Positions 56,006 to 64,000 of a stretch of 64,000 nt of DNA are shown piece after piece. The translations under genes and the position numbers were made by a program. The stretch comes from Chara braunii (lineage: Eukaryota; Streptophyta; Charophyceae; Charales; Characeae). The stretch is from contig BFEA01000439.1 in NCBI GenBank assembly GCA_003427395.1, positions 952,432-1,016,431 on the forward strand, given 5' to 3'. Position 1 is the stretch's first letter. Every line of letters begins with the position of its first letter. The notes under the pieces were generated by a model. That model was not told the origin of the DNA. It did not search any database and worked only from the letters and a program-made list of their open reading frames with translations.

Positions 56006-57654
56006 TCAGTCTCCATCATCAGTTCCATACCATTGCAGGTCCACCATTGCTAGCTGGTGGGTTGGGAAGGGGTCAGGGAATTTTGTGGCTGGTCGCAGCG
56101 GGAATTCCTGGCCCACCACTGTCCAGTCTTTAAAACAAATACTGTAGTCCTTTCTAAACTTCTCCTGATGGTCACCCTGGTCACCCTGGGTGGGCCTGCC
56201 TTCCCATCTGACGGAGGCAATCCAACCCCCATTCTCGCTGCCCAACCAGTCCCTTGAGAATTGCTGGATTGTTTGTACTATATCTTTGGCTGAGTGGAAC
56301 AGGTCCAATTGATTCTTAATTCTTTGCCACTGTACCGTCAGTTCTTGTTGGACAAATTGTTTTATAAATTCGGTCACCTCTCCCTCTGGCGTACGGGCTC
56401 CCTCTATGGCATATATACAACGTTTCCTCCAGAGGGCCACAAGACCGCTGTCCTTCCTATTTTAAACATATTGTTTTTAAAGGTACTATTCGTGGAGGAG
56501 GACCATGTCTCGCATAGTATGGCTTTCCAGTCCCAAGGCCATTTCGACCCCGTACCCAGATGGGACCAGATTCTATCCCACCATCGCCATGTAAGGACTG
56601 CCCCCGAACATTGCATGAATATGTGTTCTACAGTCCCCGGGATTCTGCGGGAGGGGTAAGCCTTGTGGCACGCTTTGCACCAAGGCAATGCCTGTCCTCT
56701 CTGCTCCAGATGGGTGCGGTCTATCAACCAGTCATTGGTGGGTAAGCAGCGGTGTTCTATCTGCCACTGCAGTGAAGCCATCTTTGCAGGCCTAATTCTG
56801 GTGGCAGTAAACCAGCGGATGGGACGGATCGCCTTGATTCCTATATTTAGTTGGGATCTCCATCTTTCTTTTACCTTTTCCTTGATGTTTACTTTGGGGC
56901 GCAGAAAACGGTATGTTGCCTTCACCGTCAGGTCTTGCGGCTTTGTCTTTCCCCGAGATGTGCTCTTCAATGACCATTGCCATTCCTCGGGGTCTAAGGG
57001 GAGTTCCACCAATGGGGTGTTCGGCTGGTGTGCGGTCCATACGTCCTTGTCCCGGAACACCCGGATCCTGTGAAGGTCCTTGTTTTTTCCCCATCTTGTC
57101 ACGTCTGGGGAGTATTGGGTAAGGACGTTATCCTTGCCTATGTGAAAAAGGTTAATCATGGTGTCATCCGATCACACATCCACCACGTTTCCCACACTTT
57201 CTGGGTCATCTGGTACCGATACCCAGTCCCCTTCTTCGAGTCGTGGCCCTTTGCGCAAAATGCGCACCCAATCCAAGGGGATGCCAAATATTAATATTTT
57301 AAGGTTCTCCCCAATGCTGTGACAATATTTTAATGTGTCTTTCAGTTGCTGCGCTGTCTTCCAATCCCTCGTCTCTGGATTCCAAATGTCTTTTATTCGA
57401 ATAACACCTTTCTTAACCCAGCCGCTACACGGGGTGTCTGAGCTGCTCAACACTCTGCTATGTCGATCGGTGATCCTCCTATTTGCGAACAGGGGTTGGC
57501 GCATCACTTCCTCCCATCTGGTCGGAGGGGGGCTGTCGGGAAGAGGGAGTTGACGCCAGGCTCTCAGAACCCTGACCCAGAAATCATCCCGCGCCAGGTC
57601 TTTCCGGATTGTTCCCCCATTCATTTCACGGCCACCCCGAGTCCGCCGTGGCAC
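56006..57654 (-). pseudogene. Second LINE ORF2, C-terminal part with zf-RVT
   Basis: 57172-57654 and 56404-57159 are post-RT pieces. The zf-RVT finger reads LPWCKACHKAYPSRRIPG, then VEHIFMQC (C-C-H-C), preceded by KMASLQWQIEHRCLPTNDWL. 56006-56440 is the C-terminus, in another frame. This region probably binds RNA or DNA during target-primed reverse transcription. Confidence 0.85.
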
Positions 57655-57657
57655 AGT

Positions 57658-58449
57658 CTAGAAGCGATCTTCCAGCCAGGTCAATGGGTGGACATTTTGT
57701 GGTGCTTGCGGGGCTAATCTAGCCATTTGTTCCAGTGCCAGGGCGTACCATGGGAGCTGTTGTTCGAAAAGTAACCTCTTGACCCATTGCACCATTATTG
57801 TTGTGACCTGTGTTTCCGGGTCAAGAATTCCCAGTCCCCCTTTGTTTTTTGGTTGGATCATCGATAACCAAGCAGCCCTGCTGATGACTGTCTTGAGCTC
57901 ACTATTACCTCGCCACAGCAGTGCGGTTACCTGACGCTTCAGAGCTCGAATGGCTTCCTTATTGAGGGCCCAGATTGCTGATTTGTACCAAAGGGCCGCC
58001 AACACCACACTGTTTATCGCCAGCGCCCTACCAAATAAAGAGGTGTGTTGGTCTTTCCAGCGGGTCAATTTTTCTAGAGCGGGTTTCAGTATCCACTCAT
58101 CATTCGAAGCGGGCTTGCCTAATGCTGTTAGCAGGATTCCAAGTACCCTAACTGGGGCCTCCTCGGGGAGCCACTTAACCCGTGGAAGCTCCGGGGGTCG
58201 CGCACCTTGATGATGGATCCACCAGCCCAAAGTCTTATTTCCCCAGTTAACCGTCATGTTCGAGATCGCTGTAAGTCGATCGAAGAGTCTTCTAATCTCG
58301 TCCATGTTAGCTGTTGTGGCATCCACCATGATTGTCAAATCATCTACAAATAATGAACAGATGGGGATTGCATGTTCAGGGATGGCCGAGATTTGCAACC
58401 TCCGCAGATCTTTATTGGCCCGAAGGTTCGCTGTCAGTGCTTCCATCAC
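57658..58449 (-). pseudogene. Second LINE RT palm and thumb
   Basis: A 263-codon open frame: IPICSLFVDDLTIMVDATTA with the catalytic FVDD box, MTVNWGNKTLGWWIHHQGA, PVRVLGILLTALGKPASND, SLFGRALAINSVVLAALWYK and NKGGLGILDPETQVTT. The frame is shifted from the preceding piece near 58450-58490. Confidence 0.9.
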
Positions 58450-58491
58450 AATTATGAAAAGGAAGGGTGCCAGAGGGTCTCCTTGTCTGAC

Positions 58492-59340
58492 TTACCGTCG
58501 TAGCGGGAAGGTCGGCGCCACCCTGTCATTGACTTGGACACAGGTAGCGGCATTATGATGCAGAATTTCGGTCCAACGTCGAAAACCAGGTCCAATGTTC
58601 ATTTTTTCCATGCATTTGTCTAAAAATTGCCAATCTACGTGGTCGTAGGCTTTTTCAAAATCGATGAAGACCACGGCCGCGTTCTTTTTGTCTTGTCTTG
58701 TGAGTTTGAGGAGTTCATTAACTAATAGGATGTTGTCGTGTATCCTACGCCCCTTGACGAATCCAGTCTGTGTTGGGTGGATGATGTCTCCCAGGATTGG
58801 AATCAGGCGGTTTGCCAGGGTTTTTGCTAACATTTTGTAAACCACCGTCAGCAGCGTTATTGGTCTATAATTCTTGATATCCATTTTGTCCCCCTTTTTA
58901 AACAGTAGGGTGAGAACACCCTGACCCACCAGCTCGCCCATCTGCCCCGTCTCCCACACCTGGTTGTAGAAATCCATCAAATCTGGGGTCATTTGGGTCC
59001 AGAAGGTCTCCCAGGATTCTTTAGGAAACCCATCAATACTCGGCGTCTTCTCCTCATCCATTTGCATTATTGCCGTTTAGATTTCCTCCTTGGACAGGGG
59101 GTCAAGATCTATTTTTTGCTGGCCAGTCAGGGTCTTCTCGAGAGGTTAAAGGAATTCTTGGATTTCTTTCTCCCTGATGTCTTTCTCCCTTTGTGCGCAC
59201 CGAGAGGTGAAAAGGTCCTTGAAGAAGGATCTTGCTATCTGCACACATTGGGGGGTGGAGGTGACGATATCTTGGTGACCAGTTTGTGAATCATAAATCT
59301 ACTTTGTCCCTTAATGTCGGCTTTTGCTATTTCAAACGGA
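58492..59340 (-). pseudogene. Second LINE RT fingers
   Basis: 58492-59067: MDEEKTPSIDGFPKESW, LVGQGVLTLLFKKGDKMDI, NYRPITLLTVVYKMLAKTLA, PTQTGFVKGRRIHDNILLV and AAVVFIDFEKAYDHVDWQF (first RT Asp). A stop lies just upstream (SKEEI then TAA-type codon near 59079). 59070-59340 continues as broken linker sequence (KADIKGQSRFMIHKLVTK). Confidence 0.88.
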
Positions 59341-59649
59341 CACAATTTCTACTCTTGGAAAAATCTCAAAATTTCTGGAAAAATAAAAGTTGAAACCCAT
59401 TGCCATTTCAAAACCCAGACTGACTGAACATGTAGCAGTATTAAAAAAAAAAAACTAATTTTTTTTCGCATAAGAAGAGTGGCATGACTAGGGGAAACTA
59501 AAACAAGGAAGATGAGTCCAACGTTCCCCCCCATACTGCAAACTGTCCTGTTACAACTTTAACACATAAAACTCATTCACACACACAAGGTTCATCTCGA
59601 ATGCCGGGTTATTGTGCTCAATGACCCGAAACAAAGAATCCACAACATC
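59341..59649. other. Non-coding or coding tail; nothing firm
   Basis: AT-rich, with an A12 run near 59445. On the minus strand the frame of the next ORF continues past its stop with DVVDSLFRVIEHNNPAFEMN (59540-59640). Confidence 0.4.
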
Positions 59650-60003
59650 TTATATGCGGATTGTGCACTTTTTCAACTGGTTGACAACATATCCCACTAT
59701 GTCCTCATCAACTCTGCCACCATTCTGCAGTTCAGCAGAATACTGAGAAGTTGTGATGTCTGCTAAGTCATCCATGCCCTTCATCTCGTTTATCACAACA
59801 TGCCTAAACTCGTCACATTTTATAATAGGGTGAGAACTGTAAATAGCCCGGTGAAGACACTGCCAAAAACTACAAGGCTCTCTGTTGCATACCGTTGTCG
59901 GGGCAAAAACCCTGACAAGGGTATTTGCCGGTGTTTTTGAACGTCGGACGTTGTCCGACTCTTGCGTTGAAATAATAGTCTTGATGAGACTGACGTCTGC
60001 CAA
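59540..60003 (-). pseudogene. Unrecognised protein fragment, one in-frame stop
   Basis: Minus strand 60003-59650: STQESDNVRRSKTPANTLV, REPCSFWQCLHRAIYSSHP, EFRHVVINEMKGMDDLAD and GRVDEDIVGYVVNQLKKC. After a TAA (about 59650) the frame goes on with DVVDSLFRVIEHNNPAFEMN and LVCVNEFYVLKL. The GRVDEDIV...EFYVLKL part loosely recalls the entry region of Ulp1/C48-type cysteine proteases carried by plant DNA transposons, but no His-Asp-Cys triad is visible. Composition is protein-like. Function unknown. Confidence 0.4.
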
Positions 60004-60490
60004 AAGTTTATTCTGAGTTGACCTATGACTGAGAAACTAAGAGTTTTCGGACTTTAGTCTGGACTCATGTGACGCCCGGAGGTATTGGATGTAAACGACA
60101 AGGCTACGATTTGTCAAAACCGCAGGAATGTGCGGATAAAGAAATGCTAAAATTAAACCTATCCTACCTATGATAATGTCAGGGCCTAAATGGGCTAAAA
60201 AGAGGGTTGCGCCGGGGTATAGGGCCACGACGCAGGAAGTGTAGGAAGCTTTTGTTTTTTTTCTAGGGCCGCGGGGTCTGACTTCAAGCCTGGGGGCCGA
60301 TAGGCAAATGCCAAGGCTTACCCGGTTCGATGGCCGACCAAGCCGCGGTCATGCGGCTAACCGGTATGGGTAGGCCACGAGCAGGTAAACGGCAGGTCAC
60401 AGGCAGGGCAGCCCTGCTAGGCCATAGCCGGGGCAGGCCTGCTAGGCCACATACGGGCGGAGCCTGCAAGGCCGCAGGCAGGGAAATCAC
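60004..60490. other. Non-coding; GC-rich imperfect repeats
   Basis: 60400-60480 has three imperfect units of the GGCAGGCCTGCTAGGCCA type. Nothing coding. Confidence 0.5.
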
Positions 60491-60569
60491 CTGGGCTAGC
60501 TCTTCATATTGAAGAGTTGCTCCTGTTTAGTGTGAAACAGGAGCTAGCCCAGTAGGAAATCATGTTGAA

Positions 60570-60578
60570 CTGATACCA
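60570..60578 (-). other. Primer-site-like motif TGGTATCAG downstream of the hammerheads
   Basis: The minus strand reads CAACA-TGGTATCAG-TTC, nine of the twelve bases of the initiator-Met primer site used by G1. It lies 3' of the ribozymes on the same strand, where a retrozyme primer site would be expected. It is short, so chance is possible. Confidence 0.3.
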
Positions 60579-61027
60579 TGTTGATACCGGGATCGAATCT
60601 AACAGGCCTACTGGGTGCAGCTCCTTTTGGAGCTGCCTTTTTGAAGGGCGCGGTCGATCTCGACCGCACGATCATGGAGATCGCGCGGCCGAGATTAGCC
60701 GCCCGCGATTGCAGCATGCCCCTGCGCAAGGATGACACGCACAAATCGAGAAAATGGCCGAAATTTGTTTCGATTCCCCTACGGGAATCGAACTTGGGTC
60801 TGCATATTGGAGGAAGCGCCAGCACGACGTTTGGAAGAGAGTTGTGGCCGTTGGCTTATGCCAACGGCTTACATACTAAAAAAAAAAAAGAAAAAAAAAA
60901 AGGAGAATCTAAAAAACTAAAGCAAAGGATGTGAGGCGCCACTTGGCGCCGTTGGAAGAGACTGGGGCGTTTTAGCCCCAGAGCCTGTTACAGCGCCCAT
61001 GAAAACGGGCAACTGTGTTCTGCAACA

Positions 61028-61190
61028 GAGAGGTAAGTTTTGTTTTTTTTATTTTTATTTTTATTCCCTTTTTGTTTTTCTTTCTCCTAGATTTTGCTTT
61101 AGATTCTTTTAGATTTTGTCTTTTCTTTTTAGTTTTTTGTTTAGATTTTGTTATTCTTTTTATTATTTTCTTCTTCTTATATATAACACT
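61028..61190 (+). repeat. T-rich tract with repeated TTTAGATTTTG
   Basis: Starts at AGAGGTAAGTTTTG (splice-donor-like) and contains four TTTAGATT-type words and several TTTTAG or CTCCTAG acceptor-like sites. A similar GGTAAGGTTG plus T-rich start is at 61506. Could be intron-like or simply low complexity. Confidence 0.4.
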
Positions 61191-61220
61191 CGTTCGTTTT
61201 GACGAACGGCTCGTGATATG

Positions 61221-61277
61221 CAGACTGTTTCGTCGGATTCTCACCGACTCATCAGGAGGCTGAGCCTCGACAGTGTG
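61221..61277 (-). ncRNA. Type III hammerhead ribozyme, canonical core (HHR1)
   Basis: Minus strand: stem III ACTGT/ACAGT (open end), GTC cleavage triplet at 61271-61269, stem I GAGGC-tca-GCCTC, core CTGATGA, stem II GTCGG-tgagaat-CCGAC, then GAAAC. All invariant positions are present, so self-cleavage of the minus-strand RNA between 61269 and 61268 is predicted. Short stem III suggests that it works best in multimers or with its neighbour. Confidence 0.92.
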
Positions 61278-61354
61278 GGCAGCAGTTGAGCATGAACCCG
61301 ACGCCGAAGCCAGCTTGGTACAAAGAGAGAGAAGGGGGGGAAAGACGATTGTGC

Positions 61355-61410
61355 CAGACTGTTTCGTCGGACTTTCACCGACTCATCAGGAGGTTGAAAC
61401 CTCTACAGTC
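61355..61410 (-). ncRNA. Type III hammerhead ribozyme, canonical core (HHR2)
   Basis: Minus strand: stem III GACTGT/ACAGTC (6 bp), GTA cleavage triplet (an allowed NUH), stem I GAGGT-ttca-ACCTC, core CTGATGA, stem II GTCGG-tgaaagt-CCGAC, GAAAC. It lies 134 bases from HHR1 in tandem. Stem I and loop sequences differ from HHR1, with compensatory changes on both sides. Confidence 0.92.
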
Positions 61411-61625
61411 GGCGTGGGTAGATGGAGCAAGGTCGAATTAATCTACCTCTGAAACTGGGGGAGATCCACTGTTACAGTCTGCTCGACTGTGGAAAAAAGA
61501 AAAAGGTAAGGTTGTTTTTTTCTTTTTTTGTTTTTAGTTTTTCTTTTTATTTTTTTTCTTCCCTTTTCCTTCCGTGGTCGTTGGGGAACGAGGAAATCGG
61601 CAAGGATGGAAACGAACAAACTAAA

Positions 61626-61657
<32 letters not shown>

Positions 61658-62421
61658 CAGAAAAAGAAAACGAAAACGAGGCAACTGCCTCGTGGTAGGA
61701 CTAAAACAGTCCTTAGGACTGTGTGGGAGCACAAAAGCTCCCACTTCGTTTTTTTTTTGCCAACTCACTGTGGCCGCGAGATCTTGAATCTCGCGGCTCA
61801 CAGTACTCGCGTGGGAGAGAGAGAGAGAGAGGGACATGGGAGTTGGGAGGGGGAGGACCTACTCCTCCCAACCTGCCAACTGCCTCCCCGTTTTCAGGGG
61901 AGGACAACAAAGAAAAAGGAAGGGGGTTGTTGCATGCAACAACATGCACCTGGCCAAGGTAAAAGCCACGTGCAGTAGAAATTAGGAAGTTAGTTTCTTT
62001 TCTTTTCTTTTCTTTATTTAGTGTGAGGACACTTGTCCTCACGTGGTGCTACCTCTGGCACAAGCTGCCATAAGTAACTGTCAGGCTCCCGTTTTTGCAG
62101 GGAGCCTGGAAATTTAAAAGGCTACTAAGGAAAAGGGTAGATACAGCCTTTTCCTCGATGTATCTGCCCTGGGAAAAGGGTCCAGATACATCAAACTGTA
62201 AGGGGTTGTATCTCTCCAGCCCCTTATCAGAAAAATAAAAGAAAAACACATTTGGAAATGGCAGGAGCCCAGCTATCTCACCAGATTCCGAGATAGCTGG
62301 GAAAAAGAAAAAGAAAAATAAAATAGGGCAGATAAAGAAACTGCCCCACACTAAGGCTGCGGCTGTGGTGCGGCCACAGTCAGCCCTGGAACTTGGCAGA
62401 TCAAGGGCTCACAGTGAGCCC

Positions 62422-62714
62422 GGGATTTTGCCTGGGGGCTGGAGTGACGTCCAACCCTCCTCAGCCACTATAAAACAGCCAGCTGCCCCCAGCTGCCACA
62501 CAAAGCATTCGTGTTGTCATTGTGTGACGAGCACTTGAGTGCAGCTGGGCTGCTGAGGTGCTGCCTGAGGCAAGGAGGAGAAGCTGGAGATCTGCAGAGG
62601 AGCGCAAAGAGGAAGACTGGGCAGCCATAGCTAAGGCAGGGAGCACTCTGCTCCTCTCCTCTAGCTGGTGGTAGTCCCACGACACAGACCCAGTGGTACT
62701 GCGGGACTGCGGCA
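62422..62714 (+). promoter_or_regulatory. Possible promoter with TATA box
   Basis: CTATAAAA at 62468-62475 lies in GC-rich sequence between the hairpin array and the repeat ORF, about 245 bases upstream of it. No initiator or other element is convincing. Confidence 0.3.
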
Positions 62715-63227
62715 GTGCGGCGCTGTGAGATTTGGGCCTGGGGCCCAAATTTTACCAATTTTGGCCTGCCATTTTCTCACTACGGTGGGGAAGTGCTGCC
62801 AAAATTTTACAGCGGCAGTCCCTGTTCTTATTGCGGTGGTACTGAAGTGCTGCCGAATTTCTGCAGCAGCGGCACAAGTTTTTATTGCGGTGGTACCGAA
62901 GTGCTGCCGAATATCTGCATCGGCGGCACAAGTTTTTACTGCAGTGGTACCGAAGTTCTGCCGAATTTCTGCAGCGGCGGCACAAGTTTTATCGGCGGTG
63001 GTGCGAAAGCGTTGCCGAAATTTTACGGCGGCGACTACGGTTTTATTGGCGGTGGTGTGAAAGCGCTGCTGAAATTCTACGGCGGCGACTACGGTTTTAT
63101 TGGCGGTGGTGCGAAAGTGTTGCCAAAATTTTACGGCGGCGACGCAAGGTTACCGGCGGTAGAAGTTCCACATTTAGCGGCAACCGGACCTTGGTGTAGG
63201 GAAGGTACCGCTGAAGCGAAGGATTGA
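62715..63227 (+). CDS. Gly-rich repeat ORF (170 codons), uncertain
   Basis: An open frame made mainly of seven 18-residue units: YCGGTEVLPNFCSSGTSF, then YCSGTEVLPNFCSGGTSF, later IGGGAKALPKFYGGDYGF types. The unit keeps a GG..(E/K)(V/A)LP(N/K)F core. Two sub-families succeed each other: Cys-containing first, Tyr/Asp-containing last. Because the unit is 54 bases, any frame without a stop would stay open, so coding is not proven. No signal peptide or known domain. It ends in TGA after TAEAKD. Confidence 0.35.
   Translation: MRRCEIWAWGPNFTNFGLPFSHYGGEVLPKFYSGSPCSYCGGTEVLPNFCSSGTSFYCGGTEVLPNICIGGTSFYCSGTEVLPNFCSGGTSFIGGGAKALPKFYGGDYGFIGGGVKALLKFYGGDYGFIGGGAKVLPKFYGGDARLPAVEVPHLAATGPWCREGTAEAKD
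62771..63165 (+). repeat. 54-bp minisatellite, about seven units
   Basis: Units centre on GAAGTGCTGCCGAATTTCTG or GAAAGCGCTGCTGAAATTCT and end with a GGCGGC-type stretch and TTTTAT. Diverged by 10-30 percent by eye. Confidence 0.9.
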
Positions 63228-64000
63228 GGTGGCGTGAATATTGACGGTGTGGTGACGCGGTAACAGTGGAAGTCAGTGGCGGTGACACTCATTGGAAAAC
63301 ATAGTGAGGAGGCGTTGTGGCAGGTGGTTGTGGTGAAAGAAGTGGTGTGGATTAATTATCGACAACTGGAAGACAACTGTCTCTTGACAGAGGGGCGTAA
63401 TTTTATACGGCTTTCTTGAGTGAGTCGTTATTATCTTCATTTCAACGTCACTCAAGGTCACTTAAAGTGACTCAGTTCCCTTCGCACCTGAGTGATCTCA
63501 CACTTGCTTTGACCTGTTTCACTGAATGTTCATTGAAAAAGGGAAGAGGATGTGTGTTCTTGCGTGTATGACTGGGAGTCGGACAATGGTGAAGGAATGC
63601 ATGGTGGTCTATGTGTCGTTGGGTTTTGACCGCAGGTACGGCATGTGGAGTGAAATGGATGAGGGTGATGACGGTGAAAGAATGGTTGATTTTTTTATCT
63701 TTGTGCTTGTGTTCTATGTATAAATAAAATAAAAAAAAGACGACTAGAAACGAAGCGAGCACAAGGAAGAAAAGTTCAATTGAATTTAGACTTATCCCTG
63801 AGGTTACCCATTCTTTCCCGAATGACCCTTTTCCCGTCTATGCCTGTCAGTCTGAATGATTCTATATTTCTACGAATTCCTTTTTCTTCGTCCAAATTTA
63901 CTTTTGACGTTAGGCGACAAGATCCTTCATGTCTGCCGTAGAGGTGCTTTCCCTTTTTCTAGGAGGCATCTGGGGCGGGGGTTCGTTGCCTTAGGGGCCG
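63228..64000. other. Non-coding to window end
   Basis: 63441-63476 has CGTCACTCAAGGTCACTTAAAGTGACTCAG, with a short AGGTCACTTaaAGTGACT inverted repeat. Otherwise nothing recognised. Confidence 0.5.

Larger units (their letters stand above)
55528..59340 (-). mobile_element. Second L1-type LINE, minus strand, 5'-truncated
   Basis: ORF2 pieces run from about 59340 down to 56006, followed by a 3' UTR and an A tail (T22 on the plus strand at about 55529-55551). It shares architecture and motif wording with the LINE at 30875-55051 but is clearly diverged. There is no endonuclease, so it is truncated at the 5' end. Confidence 0.87.
60491..62421. repeat. Array of about 25 hairpins with embedded ribozymes
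   Basis: Perfect stems read directly: 60491-60502/60541-60552 (12 bp, enclosing two smaller hairpins); 60617-60636 (8); 60650-60667 (8); 60771-60790 (8); 60847-60868 (9); 60935-60950 (6); 60962-60981 (7); 61191-61208 (7); 61676-61693 (8); 61706-61722 (7); 61723-61744 (8); 61773-61797 (10, plus 6 outer pairs); 61842-61872 (9); 61883-61903 (7); 61926-61943 (18-base palindrome); 62023-62042 (9); 62082-62108 (9); 62128-62155 (9); 62157-62192 (10+4); 62199-62226 (7); 62268-62301 (12); 62326-62346 (6); 62363-62379 (6); 62405-62421 (8). Sequences differ from stem to stem. Between them lie A- or T-rich tracts. Confidence 0.92.

Noticed and set aside
60771-60800. tRNA gene suggested by AGTTCGATTCCCG on the minus strand
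   Set aside because: It looks like a B box, but no cloverleaf with D and anticodon arms fits. The bases are better explained by the 8-bp hairpin at 60771-60790.

Overview
This window is a repeat-rich eukaryotic (green-lineage) sequence with no complete host gene that I can support. It is a stack of decayed retroelements: Ty3/gypsy elements with plant-type initiator-Met-tRNA primer sites and chromointegrase-like tails, L1-type LINEs, and a Penelope-like element (PLE) with its GIY-YIG domain in front of the reverse transcriptase. That mix, with abundant microsatellites, suggests a streptophyte alga such as Chara; the organism is an inference. Two copies of the Nextera mate-pair junction adapter and a 430-base N gap show a draft Illumina scaffold, so some junctions may be assembly artefacts.

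Layout. 1-12933: gypsy element G1 on the minus strand, running off the left edge (RNase H, RT, protease, gag, leader, primer site, 5' LTR), split by a 6.6 kb PLE (4416-10984) that carries an upstream partial copy (pLTR). 12934-18540: N gap, a possible TIR element, and gag remnants of two more gypsy elements (F, G3). 18541-26800: mostly non-coding, with a Tourist-like MITE (18890-19304), a decayed hammerhead ribozyme (about 20.7 kb), microsatellites and a minisatellite. 26810-30874: gypsy element D, minus strand.

30875-55051: an L1-type LINE on the plus strand, split by a 20.1 kb gypsy element G2 (31971-52094) of the same family as G1. G2 is itself interrupted by a 1.13 kb solo LTR with a 5-bp target duplication (34842-35970), and by a 13.6 kb block of minus-strand gypsy element E (36323-49939) that replaces most of its pol. 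E has a 7.1 kb unrecognised segment inside its integrase gene. 55528-59340: a second L1-type LINE, minus strand, tail to tail with the first.

59341-64000: an unrecognised ORF, then the most unusual part of the window. 60491-62421 is a dense array of about 25 mostly perfect, mutually unrelated hairpins set between A- or T-rich tracts, with two tandem hammerhead ribozymes with intact cores on the minus strand (61221-61277 and 61355-61410) and a primer-site-like motif downstream of them. It resembles a retrozyme (a non-autonomous LTR element whose RNA self-cleaves), but the hairpin density is not something I can match to a described element. A 54-bp in-phase coding-like minisatellite follows (62771-63165).
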